64,000 nt of DNA from CBDFKK01 sp965248815 (GTDB taxonomy: Bacteria; Pseudomonadota; Alphaproteobacteria; SMXP01), in contig CBDFKK010000008.1 of assembly GCA_965248815.1 (NCBI GenBank), positions 2,604,001 through 2,668,000 on the forward strand. The letters are read 5' to 3'. Shown here one piece after another: positions 19,227 through 27,710 of this stretch. Each line of letters opens with the position of its first letter. The first letter of the stretch is position 1. The position numbers and the translations under genes are program-made. A model generated the notes under the pieces. It was not told where the DNA came from and ran no database searches. It saw only the letters and a list, made by a program, of their open reading frames with translations.

Positions 19227-20753
19227 ATGACAAACAATTTGGATGTCACAAAACGCACGCTCATTGGTGCCGGCGGGGCGGCGTTCGCCCTATCGACGAT
19301 TTCATGGGCCATGCGCCGAGCGCTCGCTCAAGAACAGTTCGACCTCATCGTCATTGGCGGAGGTACGGCCGGCATGCCCACGGCAATTGCGGCTGCCGAC
19401 AAGGGCGCGCGGGTTTTGCTGCTGGAAAAGGGTTCACAGCTGGGCGGCACTATGGATCGTTCCGGCGGCCAAATTGCGGGTGCGGGGACAATATTTCAAA
19501 CGGAAAAGGGAATCGAAGATTCACCGGATGCGCACTATGACGACATTATGCGCATCAGCAAGGGCACATCCGATCCTGCGCTGGCGCGGCTATGGGCCGA
19601 TCACGGCGCTGCGGCCATCAATTGGCTGGCAGCAAACGGTTATACCATTGATGAAAAACTGCCCGTCGCCGGCTTGGGGCATGAGACTTATAGCACCGCG
19701 CGTTACTTGTGGGGTCCGGACGGTGCAAGGTCGATATTAAAAGTAATGGACCCACTCGTTTCAGCGCACGTTGACGCGGGCCGTATCACACTCGTGTTGA
19801 ATGCAGAGGTGGTCGATCTCATTCAAGATCAAGACGGCGCTATTCGCGGTGTTGTAACCGAAGACGACGAAGGCAAGCGCTCTGATTTTCAAGGCCGGTT
19901 CGTTGTGTTGGCGAGCGGCGGCTGTGCGGGCAATCCTTCGATGTTCGAAGAATTGCATGGCGTGCCCCTCTATTGGCAAGCAGCACACCCGAATTCCCAA
20001 GGTTCAGGCATTATGCTGGGACGGGCGTCGGGCGGCTGGATCCGGGGTGGTGAAAAATATCTTGGGACCTCGAGCGGTATATTGGAGGACCACTTCTTTC
20101 CCTCACCATTGTACATGTTCATGACTCACGATCCCGAAGTGCGACGGTCATGGGAAATTTGGGTGAATGTGCGCGGCGAACGTTTCGTCCAGGAAGGCCA
20201 TCCGAGCGTCGATCACCGCGAGCATGTTTTGCTCAATCAGCCCGGCCACCGCTTCTGGGTCGTTTTTGATCAGACGATCATCGAGCAAGCGCCCTCGCTG
20301 TTCCAGGGACAGCGGCCGCAGCCGACTCAGGCCGCCTTTGAAGAGTGCCATCCTATGTTCACGACGGCCCAATCGATCGGGGAGCTCGGCGTCAAAACGG
20401 GAGTTGATCCTGTTGTTCTGCGTCAAACCGTTGCCGACTACAATCATCAGCAAGCGAACAATTTGGATGACCCGTTCGGCCGGACGCACAGGCCGGCGCC
20501 GATCGCAAGAGCTCCGTTCTATGCCATTCGGGTTCAGGGCGGCTCGCTAATATCTTTTGCGGGCCTAGCGGTCGATAGGGGCTTGCACGTAATCCGCGAA
20601 AGCGGCGAGCCCATTCCCAATCTCTATGCAGCGGGAGAAGTTCTGGGCGCGGGGGCAACGTCCGGCAATTCTTATGTCGGTGGCGCCATGATCACACCGG
20701 CAGTCACATTCGGGCGCCTATTGGGCGGCGAGTTTATTCCCCTGGAGACCTGA
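19227..20753 (+). CDS. Exported FAD-dependent oxidoreductase, fumarate reductase/KstD-like
   Basis: The ATG at 19227 with GAGGAA upstream gives 508 residues. The leader (VTKRTLIGAGGAAFALST, then ALAQ) resembles a Tat signal with KR. The dinucleotide motif LIVIGGGTAGMPTAIAAADKGARVLLLEKG, TMDRSGGQIAGAGT and FVVLASGGCAGN place it in the fumarate reductase/succinate dehydrogenase flavoprotein and 3-ketosteroid-delta1-dehydrogenase superfamily. The C-terminus has the GNSYVGGAMITPAVTFGRL FAD-capping segment and NLYAAGEV. The substrate could be a steroid-like or unsaturated acid compound; nothing in the sequence decides. It converges on an exported MDR enzyme whose operon includes an ABC substrate-binding protein, consistent with an uptake and periplasmic conversion locus. 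Confidence 0.88.
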   Translation: MTNNLDVTKRTLIGAGGAAFALSTISWAMRRALAQEQFDLIVIGGGTAGMPTAIAAADKGARVLLLEKGSQLGGTMDRSGGQIAGAGTIFQTEKGIEDSPDAHYDDIMRISKGTSDPALARLWADHGAAAINWLAANGYTIDEKLPVAGLGHETYSTARYLWGPDGARSILKVMDPLVSAHVDAGRITLVLNAEVVDLIQDQDGAIRGVVTEDDEGKRSDFQGRFVVLASGGCAGNPSMFEELHGVPLYWQAAHPNSQGSGIMLGRASGGWIRGGEKYLGTSSGILEDHFFPSPLYMFMTHDPEVRRSWEIWVNVRGERFVQEGHPSVDHREHVLLNQPGHRFWVVFDQTIIEQAPSLFQGQRPQPTQAAFEECHPMFTTAQSIGELGVKTGVDPVVLRQTVADYNHQQANNLDDPFGRTHRPAPIARAPFYAIRVQGGSLISFAGLAVDRGLHVIRESGEPIPNLYAAGEVLGAGATSGNSYVGGAMITPAVTFGRLLGGEFIPLET

Positions 20754-20774
20754 TCGCGCAGTCGCGCATCCCAT

Positions 20775-21905
20775 TTACGTGTGCGTAATGACCACTTTGC
20801 CGATCCGCGTCGGTTCACGCATGTAGTTGAATGCGTCTTGCGCGTCATCGAATGCAAATGTGCGGTCAATGACCGGCTGAATATTCTTTTCCGCAACAAA
20901 GGCGACGAGGTCTTGAAACATTTTGAAGCTGCCCACACTGATGGCGCGTAGTGTCAAATTGCGCATCAAGAGATCTTTCATGACGGGACCGGTTTTGGGG
21001 ATGGGTCCGCTGCCAATCATAATGACTTTGCCGGCGGCCGCTGCGGCAGGCATCGAATTGTCGATGTTTGTGCGCCCGACATTTTCCAAGATAATGTCGG
21101 CGCCGTGACCATTCGTCTTCTCATAGACTTCCTCGGCCCATTCGGGGTTCGTGCGATAGTTGATCGCAATGTCGGCCCCGAGTTTGCGCATCTTTTCAAG
21201 CTTTTCGTCGCTTGATGAGGTAATTACCACCGTAGCGCCGGCTGCTTTTGAAAGAAGCAATCCATAAGTCGAAACGCCGCCGATGCCGAGGGTCAATACT
21301 ATGTCGTCTGCTTTGACGTGACCCACTTCAAAAAGTGCCTGCCACACAGTCACGCCCGAGGAAGCAAATGTGGAGGCGGTCTCATAGGAAACTGAGTCAG
21401 GAAGCTTGACTAGCGCCTTGTCGGGCATAAGGACATATTCCGCGAGCCAACCGTCGAGGCTGTTGCCGATATCTTGTTCGTAATACTCGGTTTGCCACGG
21501 TCCGTCGATCCAGTCGGGCAGATGGTTGGCGGTGACACGGTCACCTTGTGCCACGCGGGTCACACCTTCGCCTACGGCAACCACTTGGCCGGCGCCTTCA
21601 GCTAAAGGGATACGCTCTTCGGGTTTGCGCCCGAAAAACCGGCCCGCAATGATTCCAAAATCCCGGGCGTTGATGGAACTTGCATGAGCGCGGATCAAAG
21701 CTTCGCCGGGTCCCGGCGCTGGAATCGGGCGGTCGGCGATGCGCAGGGTTTCAACGCCCTTTTGTTCGCCAACTTCATAGGCCCGGAAAGGTGTGCCGAA
21801 TATCGTGTCGTCCGTCTGGGCGCGGGCGCGGCCCACGATCCCGCCAAAGCTCGAGAGCGCTGTTGCTGTCGCGGCCTTCTTTACAAATGTGCGTCTATTC
21901 TCCAC
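20775..21905 (-). CDS. Tat-exported MDR (quinone oxidoreductase/alcohol dehydrogenase-like) protein
   Basis: A 376-residue protein. NRRTFVKKAATATALSSF followed by GRARAQ is a convincing twin-arginine leader. The rest is a medium-chain dehydrogenase/reductase: PAPGPGEALIRAHASSINARDF, EGAGQVVAVGEGVTRVAQGDRV, a Rossmann segment LTLGIGGVSTYGLLLSKAAGA, and GKVVITHT at the end. The Cys and His ligands of the catalytic zinc are not evident, so it belongs with zinc-independent quinone-oxidoreductase-type MDRs. An exported NAD(P)-dependent enzyme is unusual and would need to carry its cofactor through Tat. It starts 17 bases after the substrate-binding protein stop on the same strand, so the two form an operon. 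Confidence 0.88.
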   Translation of the reverse strand: MENRRTFVKKAATATALSSFGGIVGRARAQTDDTIFGTPFRAYEVGEQKGVETLRIADRPIPAPGPGEALIRAHASSINARDFGIIAGRFFGRKPEERIPLAEGAGQVVAVGEGVTRVAQGDRVTANHLPDWIDGPWQTEYYEQDIGNSLDGWLAEYVLMPDKALVKLPDSVSYETASTFASSGVTVWQALFEVGHVKADDIVLTLGIGGVSTYGLLLSKAAGATVVITSSSDEKLEKMRKLGADIAINYRTNPEWAEEVYEKTNGHGADIILENVGRTNIDNSMPAAAAAGKVIMIGSGPIPKTGPVMKDLLMRNLTLRAISVGSFKMFQDLVAFVAEKNIQPVIDRTFAFDDAQDAFNYMREPTRIGKVVITHT

Positions 21906-21922
21906 GCGTCAAACCCCTGATG

Positions 21923-23476
21923 CTATCCGTCGTCCGAAAACGTAACTCGCTCGTACATGATGCCGTGCGGACGGAAGTAAAAATCTTCAATGCGCTCGCT
22001 GAGACCGAACGCCGTCGTGCCAGTCATCAAATAGATCGACGGTGCAAGGTCTCGCAGATCAGACATTATGGTCTGAAGCAATTTCTCACGTTTGGCGCTA
22101 TCTGTCTCTTGAAAGCTTTGTTCGATGAGCGGCATAAGTGCCGGTTCGCAAAAAAACGGCTTGGGTTTGGCACAAGAATAATTCCTAACGGCGCGGCCGG
22201 CGTCATTGTAAGCACTGTTTTCCCACAAGAAAGAAAAGGCATCGGTATCGCCCCATTCGTTGCTGGCAAATTTTCCGAGCCATTGCCCGAATGTTGCGCT
22301 CTGAAGTTCCACTTCAACACCTACGGCGCGCAAATCCTCAGCGACTTTTTGAAAGACGAGCGTATCCGAGGCGTTTGGCAGCATGACCTCGATGGTCATA
22401 ACAAAACCATCGCCATAGCCCCCATCCGCCAGCAATTGCCTGGCGCGGGCCGGATCGTAAGCGTAGGGCTCGAGGGCAGGATTGAAGCCAAACGTGATCG
22501 GTGCGGCACCTTGGCTTGCCGGTTGGGCCCGGTCTTCGAGCAAAGCGGTCGCGATCGCTTGTTTGTCAATCGCAAAGTTCAAGGCTTGCCGCACGCGTTG
22601 GTCCTGCAAGGGTGAGTCGGGATTACCCACATTGGGCAACGCGATGGAGGTAACCCAAGGCGTGGCTACAGTGATAAACCGATTACCTTTGCCTTCGACG
22701 GATGATGCATCGTCGGGAGAAAGTCCACCGATCAAATCCACCGCTCCGGTCAATAGAGCCGCAACGCGCGCGCTAGGGTCAGGCAGATTCAATAGTTCGA
22801 GCCGATCGATTGTCTTCGACGCGCGCCACGAGTTTGGATTTGTCTCAAGTACTGTGACTTGCGTTTGTTGACCCCAATCGACCAGTCTAAACGGGCCTGT
22901 GCCGATTGGCGCTAGCGCAAAGTCGTCCATACCCTTTGCAGCAAGTTCGTCCGGTTCCACCATCATGATGACATTAAACCGCCGCGGAAAAATAGCGTCG
23001 GGCTCCCTTGTCTCGAACGCGATGGTCAACTCGTCTCTGACCATCACTTTTTTGATGTCTTTGACTTCCGCCGCAACATAGAGCGCCGCGTTGTCTTTGT
23101 TGCGTAGGAAGTCGATAACGGCGGCGACCGTGTTGGCATCAAATGGTTTGCCGTTATGAAAGCTGACGTCAGGCCGGAGCCTAAATACCCATGTGGTGGG
23201 CGTTTCGTTTTCCCAAGACAGAGCGAGCGCCGGGACGAGATTTCCGTCGTCGTCAATCATTGTCAGGCCGTCGTAAATGGCGGTCCACACGCCGCTGCCC
23301 GGCATGCCCACGGAGGTAAATGGATTGCCGAGACTTGTTGGGTTCTCGGTGCGTCCCACGCGCAGCGTTTCAGCAGTTGCGCCAGTAGAAAAGAGGAGTA
23401 ATCCGCTCAACAGAGCAAGGGCCGGCCACGAGCCTATGCGCAACGACAATTTCAAACTGAAACTCCTTGTGTCCAT
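21923..23476 (-). CDS. ABC transporter substrate-binding protein, peptide/nickel family (SBP_bac_5)
   Basis: About 517 residues from ATG 23476. An internal TTG at 23455 with AAGGAG seven bases upstream gives a more typical signal peptide (MKLSLRIGSWPALALLSG) and may be the true start. The mature protein has the family 5 pattern: LRVGRTENPTSLGNPFTS, YDGLTMIDDDGNLVPALALSWE, VSFHNGKPFDANTVAAVIDFLRN, ALNFAIDKQAIA, YDPARARQLLADGGY. Such proteins deliver oligopeptides, nickel or other organic solutes to an ABC importer. No permease or ATPase genes are adjacent; instead the next gene is a Tat-exported MDR enzyme. The ligand is unknown. Confidence 0.9.
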   Translation of the reverse strand: MDTRSFSLKLSLRIGSWPALALLSGLLLFSTGATAETLRVGRTENPTSLGNPFTSVGMPGSGVWTAIYDGLTMIDDDGNLVPALALSWENETPTTWVFRLRPDVSFHNGKPFDANTVAAVIDFLRNKDNAALYVAAEVKDIKKVMVRDELTIAFETREPDAIFPRRFNVIMMVEPDELAAKGMDDFALAPIGTGPFRLVDWGQQTQVTVLETNPNSWRASKTIDRLELLNLPDPSARVAALLTGAVDLIGGLSPDDASSVEGKGNRFITVATPWVTSIALPNVGNPDSPLQDQRVRQALNFAIDKQAIATALLEDRAQPASQGAAPITFGFNPALEPYAYDPARARQLLADGGYGDGFVMTIEVMLPNASDTLVFQKVAEDLRAVGVEVELQSATFGQWLGKFASNEWGDTDAFSFLWENSAYNDAGRAVRNYSCAKPKPFFCEPALMPLIEQSFQETDSAKREKLLQTIMSDLRDLAPSIYLMTGTTAFGLSERIEDFYFRPHGIMYERVTFSDDG

Positions 23477-23640
23477 GAATAACGGATCTATTTTTCACCA
23501 AAAACTGAGGAGACAAGCTACCATAGAGCGCGCGCCGCTTCTTGTGAACAAACGCTGCCACAACTGAATTAAAACACCTGAGTCAGCTCCACCGTTCAAA
23601 CCCTTCGCACCAAACCAACTTCGACGGAAAAGGAAATCAC

Positions 23641-24624
23641 ATGCAAACAAGAAAACTCGGCTCCCAAGGCTTAGAGGTCTCCGCCCTTGGTCTGGGATGC
23701 ATGGGCATGAGCTTTGCTTATGGCGGGCGCGATGACGATGAATCGGTCGCGACGCTCCACAGGGCATTGGACCTCGGCGTCACCCATTTCGATACCGCGG
23801 AGCTCTACGGGCCATTTACCAATGAAGAATTGGTCGGCCGGGCCTTGAAAGAGCGGCGCGATGATGTCGTGCTTGCGACCAAGTTCGGTTTTAAACTAAT
23901 TGACGGCAAAATCAGCGGTGTGGATAGCCGGCCTGCACATGTCAAGGAGGTGGCAGAGGCATCGCTCAAGAGGTTGGGCGTCGAAGTGATCGATGTTTTG
24001 TATCAGCATCGCGTCGATCCGACAGTTCCCATCGAAGACACAGTCGGCGCCATGGCGGACTTGGTTAGCGAAGGCAAGGTGCGCTATCTCGGTCTTTCCG
24101 AAGCGAGCGCGGATAACATCCGCCGCGCTCATGGGGTTCACCCCATCAGCGCCCTCCAGTCGGAATATTCGCTCTGGGAGCGCGGTGTCGAGCCTGAAGT
24201 GCTGCCGACGGCGCGCGAACTCGGTATTGGTTTCGTGCCCTACAGTCCCCTCGGCCGCGGTTTTTTAACGGGCGAGGTCAAGCGTGGTGAAGACTATGCA
24301 AACGACGATTTTCGTCACACCGATCCGCGCTACCAGGGTGAAAACTTTGATCGCAATCGACAATTGGTCGACCAATTGGACGAGCTCGCCCGCGAAAAAA
24401 ATGGCACGCCGGCTCAGATTGCGATCGCCTGGTTGCTCCACCAAGGCAAAGACATTGCGCCGATTCCCGGCACCAAACGGCGGCGTTATCTGGAAGATAA
24501 TTTGGCTGCGCTCGAGGTCGAATTCACGGCGAGCGAACTGGAAAGCCTAGGTAATGTCTTCGATTTTGGCACCACGGCAGGTCTTCGCTACACCGAACGC
24601 GGCATGAGAATGGTAAACAATTAG
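23641..24624 (+). CDS. Aldo/keto reductase
   Basis: A 327-residue protein with AAGGA before the ATG. It has a complete aldo/keto reductase barrel: LGLGCMGMSFAYG, HFDTAELYGPFTNEELVGRAL (catalytic Asp and Tyr), VLATKFGF (Lys), LYQHRVDPTVPIEDTVGAM (His), YLGLSEASADNIRRAH and PIPGTKRRRYLEDNL for NADP binding. It resembles the YajO/Tas-type subgroup acting on small aldehydes and ketones. No leader, so it is cytoplasmic. It is transcribed divergently from the ABC binding-protein operon. The physiological substrate is not evident. Confidence 0.93.
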   Translation: MQTRKLGSQGLEVSALGLGCMGMSFAYGGRDDDESVATLHRALDLGVTHFDTAELYGPFTNEELVGRALKERRDDVVLATKFGFKLIDGKISGVDSRPAHVKEVAEASLKRLGVEVIDVLYQHRVDPTVPIEDTVGAMADLVSEGKVRYLGLSEASADNIRRAHGVHPISALQSEYSLWERGVEPEVLPTARELGIGFVPYSPLGRGFLTGEVKRGEDYANDDFRHTDPRYQGENFDRNRQLVDQLDELAREKNGTPAQIAIAWLLHQGKDIAPIPGTKRRRYLEDNLAALEVEFTASELESLGNVFDFGTTAGLRYTERGMRMVNN

Positions 24625-24749
24625 CTCAAATGCACGCTTTCTGGGCGTTCGACACGTGACCGTGTGAACTAGTTATCCCATACACTCTTGTCTCAGATCA
24701 TCTGCCGTCATATCCTGATGCGAACTATTTCAAAGAGGGAGGCTCTTGA

Positions 24750-25385
24750 ATGTTGAAGAAAGTACTTTTGGCGGGCGTGGCCGCTTTTGGACTAAGCATG
24801 GCAGGGCTACCTGCAATGGCCCACAACGTGGTGAGTGTTTGGGAAGCGCCGGCGGGCCATTCCTTTGCTATGAAATTGAATGTGAATCACGGCTGCAAAG
24901 GCAGTCCTGTAGTTGGTCTTCGCTTGCAAATTCCCGATGGGGTCGTGGATGCCAAAGCGGGTTATTCGGACGATTGGACCATTGAATACAAGATGGTTTC
25001 ACTTGATGAACCTATTGAGTTGCACGGTCGACCGGTCACGGAAGTGGTTTCCGAAATCGTTTGGTCGAAGAAAGAAGGCTCTGTTCCTGCGGACGGTTGG
25101 GCAGCATTTGACTTCCGCATGACCATGCCGGACGAGCCCGGAAAGATCGTTCACATGAAGAACATCACCGTGTGTGAAGAAGGCACCGATCCTTATATCG
25201 ATATGCCGGAAATGGTGCTCGACATAAATGACCCCGAGTTTGCCGCCAAGACCTGGGAATTTATGACGGCGACGCCTCATCCGGCACCATTTGTCGTATT
25301 ACGGCGCGCATCCAAGAAACAATATCCATGGGAATGGACGCCGGAAGAAGCAGTGGGCGGACCCGAAATCCCAATGTCCGACTAG
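24750..25385 (+). CDS. YcnI-like (DUF1775) copper-binding periplasmic protein
   Basis: A 211-residue protein with GGGAGG upstream. The signal peptide ends AMA, leaving His25 as the first residue of the mature protein (HNVVSVWEAPAG). YcnI/DUF1775 proteins bind Cu(II) through this N-terminal His plus a nearby Glu, and both appear to be present here. The fold is supported by FAMKLNVNHGCKGSPVVGLRLQIPDGV and WAAFDFRMTMPDEPGK. The C-terminus lacks the membrane helix found in some YcnI proteins. The likely role is periplasmic copper handling, consistent with the copA-copB operon 5 kb downstream. A strong terminator follows, so it is monocistronic. Confidence 0.85.
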   Translation: MLKKVLLAGVAAFGLSMAGLPAMAHNVVSVWEAPAGHSFAMKLNVNHGCKGSPVVGLRLQIPDGVVDAKAGYSDDWTIEYKMVSLDEPIELHGRPVTEVVSEIVWSKKEGSVPADGWAAFDFRMTMPDEPGKIVHMKNITVCEEGTDPYIDMPEMVLDINDPEFAAKTWEFMTATPHPAPFVVLRRASKKQYPWEWTPEEAVGGPEIPMSD

Positions 25386-25414
25386 TCTAACCTAGATTTT
25401 CGGCGCAAAGTTAG

Positions 25415-25450
25415 ATCGCCGTCCGGCACTGCCGGGCGGCGATTTCTTTT
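25415..25450 (+). terminator. Rho-independent terminator after the YcnI-like gene
   Basis: ATCGCCG pairs with CGGCGAT, and the stem extends inward through CCGGC/GCCGG, followed by TTTCTTTT. Located 30 bases after the stop at 25385. The GC-rich stem and T-run make this the clearest terminator in the window. Confidence 0.85.
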
Positions 25451-25507
25451 GCGCGCATGGTCTCAAATAAGGATTTGTGCTACTCTCTTACTCAGTAGGG
25501 GGGTGTC

Positions 25508-26329
25508 TTGGTTAATAGGTACAGGCGTTTTCTTGTTGGCACGGTGGCGTTCGTCGGCGTTTGCTTGACGTATGGCGTTGCAACGGCGCAGAGAAACGTA
25601 CTTGCCGTCGATTGGGATAGTGCCAGGCAAACGTCCAACGCCCGCATTACGCAAAACAATCAAATGTCAACGCTCTATCCGGGCATTAATTCTGTTCGCA
25701 TCCCGGTGTTGGCGCCAGTGGATGGGAGTTTGGCCGAGGCGATGGAAGATCAGGGGCTCGGCAATCTCGTGGCCGAAAAAGCTATGTCTGATCTACGGAT
25801 TCAATCGTTTAAACCGTTTCCGGACAATTACTTTTTGACGCTCGCTGGGCCGGAGGTCAAGGTCCGCATGAGCGGCACCCGGGTCGGCTTCACAGTTGAC
25901 CGCTCAAAACTGCAAACCGATTCAAAAACTTTAGGCACCGGCGAGGACGGCGACGCCATCACAACCGATGTCAATCCTGACCGCCACACGCTCGACGCGA
26001 GCTTCACACGATTTGGCGCGTCCTATCTTGTTTTTATCGAATGCACAGAGCCGCCTTACGCGGCATGTGAGGATGATGTTTACGCAAAATCGATTATTGA
26101 AAAACTTGAACTGGTCGGCGGCTCACCCGACGGTGCCACGCTGAACGAAAACCCAAGAGAAGTTCCAAATGAGATTGATAGCGGCACACAAGACGAAACG
26201 CCCAATGAAGGGCCGAACGGCCTCAATCTGCGTGACGTCATCGATAATTTTCAATTGAATTTGCCGACGAATGGCGGGGGATCGACTCCCGATCCCGGAC
26301 CCGGCACGACCCCTGGACGTCCTCAGTAG
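25508..26329 (+). CDS. Periplasmic protein of unknown function
   Basis: A TTG start at 25508, with a G-rich stretch just upstream, gives 273 residues. A signal peptide is clear (FLVGTVAFVGVCLTYGVATAQ). The middle (SVRIPVLAPVDGSLAEAM, FPDNYFLTLAGPEVKVRMSG, LDASFTRFGASYLVFIEC) looks like a compact alpha/beta domain. The C-terminal 70 residues are low-complexity, rich in Asn, Glu, Pro and Gly (ending GGGSTPDPGPGTTPGRPQ). I do not recognise a family. The M23 peptidase gene follows 50 bases later on the same strand, so a cell-envelope role is a reasonable inference but no more. Confidence 0.7.
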   Translation: MVNRYRRFLVGTVAFVGVCLTYGVATAQRNVLAVDWDSARQTSNARITQNNQMSTLYPGINSVRIPVLAPVDGSLAEAMEDQGLGNLVAEKAMSDLRIQSFKPFPDNYFLTLAGPEVKVRMSGTRVGFTVDRSKLQTDSKTLGTGEDGDAITTDVNPDRHTLDASFTRFGASYLVFIECTEPPYAACEDDVYAKSIIEKLELVGGSPDGATLNENPREVPNEIDSGTQDETPNEGPNGLNLRDVIDNFQLNLPTNGGGSTPDPGPGTTPGRPQ

Positions 26330-26379
26330 GAGTGAAGCGGCGCGCCGAACGAAAGCGCGAAAATAATGTGAGTTAAAAA

Positions 26380-27348
26380 ATGTTTCGTTTTCGAGAAGTG
26401 TTTATCAGTTTGATTATTGTCGTGGCCGCGACTTGGAGTTTTATATTCTTGACGGTGGATGGGACACCGCAAGACGCTCCCGTGGCTGAACAAGACGCGG
26501 CCCCTGCCGAAGAACCGACTGCGCCGGTGGATGAAGAGACGGACGTCGCGGATGTCGATGAGCCGGTGGAGCCGGAGGAAGATGTGCCGGCTGCGCCTGC
26601 AGAAGACGACGGCCCAACCTTTGCGCACTATGCGCCGGGCGATCTCATTGAAGGCAGCGGCAGCGGTCTCAAGGATTACAACATCTACGTTGAGGGCATG
26701 CGCTTTCCCATCGAGGCGGCACCCGCCTTTGCCAATTCCCAAGTTTATAACGCGGGCGGCATGTATGGAGACACGGGAGGTCAGTGCGCGGCCGGCAATT
26801 ACGAATATCCCTGGCGCGATAATTTTTGCGAATCCCGCTCGAGGCAGACCGACAGTTGCCCGGCAGGCACGGGTCATCAGGGGCAAGACATCCGCGCGCA
26901 AAGCTGTGACGACGCCGTGCATCATGCGGTGGCGACGGAAGACGGCTTCATATGGAACATCGGGTCATACACGGTGACCCTCGCGACCAATGACGGGTCG
27001 CGGATCTACCGCTACATGCATCTGGATATGGACAGTCTCGAGGTCGCCGAAGGCGACGAGGTGACACAAGGACAGCGCCTCGGCAAAGTTTCAAACGATT
27101 TCGGCGGCAGTGCGACGACAATTCATTTGCATTTTGAATTAAAACAAAACATCGTCTTGTCTAACGGCACGCAGTGCTATTGCTTCGTATCGCCCTTTAT
27201 GTCGCTCGTAAAATCATACGAAACATTGATTGGCGGCAAGGGTTTCGAAATTGAGGACGGCGAGTCGTATGCGCTTCGCCGATTGACAGCCTCTTTTCGC
27301 GGCCGTCTGGCCCTTGAAATCCCCAAAATCGTAACTATGTACGGATGA
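26380..27348 (+). CDS. Membrane-anchored M23 (LytM) metallopeptidase
   Basis: A 322-residue protein. One N-terminal hydrophobic segment (VFISLIIVVAATWSFIFL) serves as anchor, then an acidic Pro/Glu/Ala-rich linker to about residue 85. The C-terminal half is a peptidase M23 domain with GHQGQDIRAQ (zinc ligands His166 and Asp170), YRYMHLDMDSLEVAEGDEV and IHLHFELK (His near 250 and 252). This is a complete catalytic set, so active peptidoglycan or peptide hydrolysis is expected. The cysteines around residues 132-190 may form disulphides. It is co-directional with the unknown periplasmic protein upstream. The Shine-Dalgarno sequence is poor. Confidence 0.9.
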   Translation: MFRFREVFISLIIVVAATWSFIFLTVDGTPQDAPVAEQDAAPAEEPTAPVDEETDVADVDEPVEPEEDVPAAPAEDDGPTFAHYAPGDLIEGSGSGLKDYNIYVEGMRFPIEAAPAFANSQVYNAGGMYGDTGGQCAAGNYEYPWRDNFCESRSRQTDSCPAGTGHQGQDIRAQSCDDAVHHAVATEDGFIWNIGSYTVTLATNDGSRIYRYMHLDMDSLEVAEGDEVTQGQRLGKVSNDFGGSATTIHLHFELKQNIVLSNGTQCYCFVSPFMSLVKSYETLIGGKGFEIEDGESYALRRLTASFRGRLALEIPKIVTMYG

Positions 27349-27533
27349 CACTGTGCCGCCCGGATGATCGGGAAATACCGGTTTTGAGCGGGTCAAACGA
27401 GCGACGGGCATTCATTTGGATTTACCGGCTCGCGCTGTTACAGCACAGTGCAGACACATCCTTGCCATAAATTGGCCCGGTCCCCAGCGCATAACATGGG
27501 GGATGGCGGGACAGATATTCGAGTGACTTGAGT

Positions 27534-27710
27534 ATGGAAATGAAAACGCTCAGTAAGAAAGATCAGAAAAAGCGCGATAAAGTTCACAAGGTCCGGCCGT
27601 GCCTTTTGTGCAAAGAGCCGTTCGAAAGCGAATGGGCGGGCAATCGCGTGTGCCCGAAATGCAAGTCGAAATCGATTTGGCGCAGCGGCGGCACGCCGTC
27701 CAGCTTCTAG
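27534..27710 (+). CDS. Small zinc-ribbon-like protein
   Basis: A 58-residue basic protein (ATG 27534; a TTG at 27528 is also possible). Two CxxC pairs, CLLC and CPKC, separated by 14 residues (KEPFESEWAGNRVC), form a zinc-ribbon motif. The N-terminus is highly charged (KKDQKKRDKVHK). Such short zinc ribbons occur as putative RNA- or DNA-binding proteins in alphaproteobacteria. Its stop overlaps the convergent lipoprotein stop by four bases. The short length lowers certainty, but the paired cysteines and basic head argue for a real gene. Confidence 0.7.
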   Translation: MEMKTLSKKDQKKRDKVHKVRPCLLCKEPFESEWAGNRVCPKCKSKSIWRSGGTPSSF

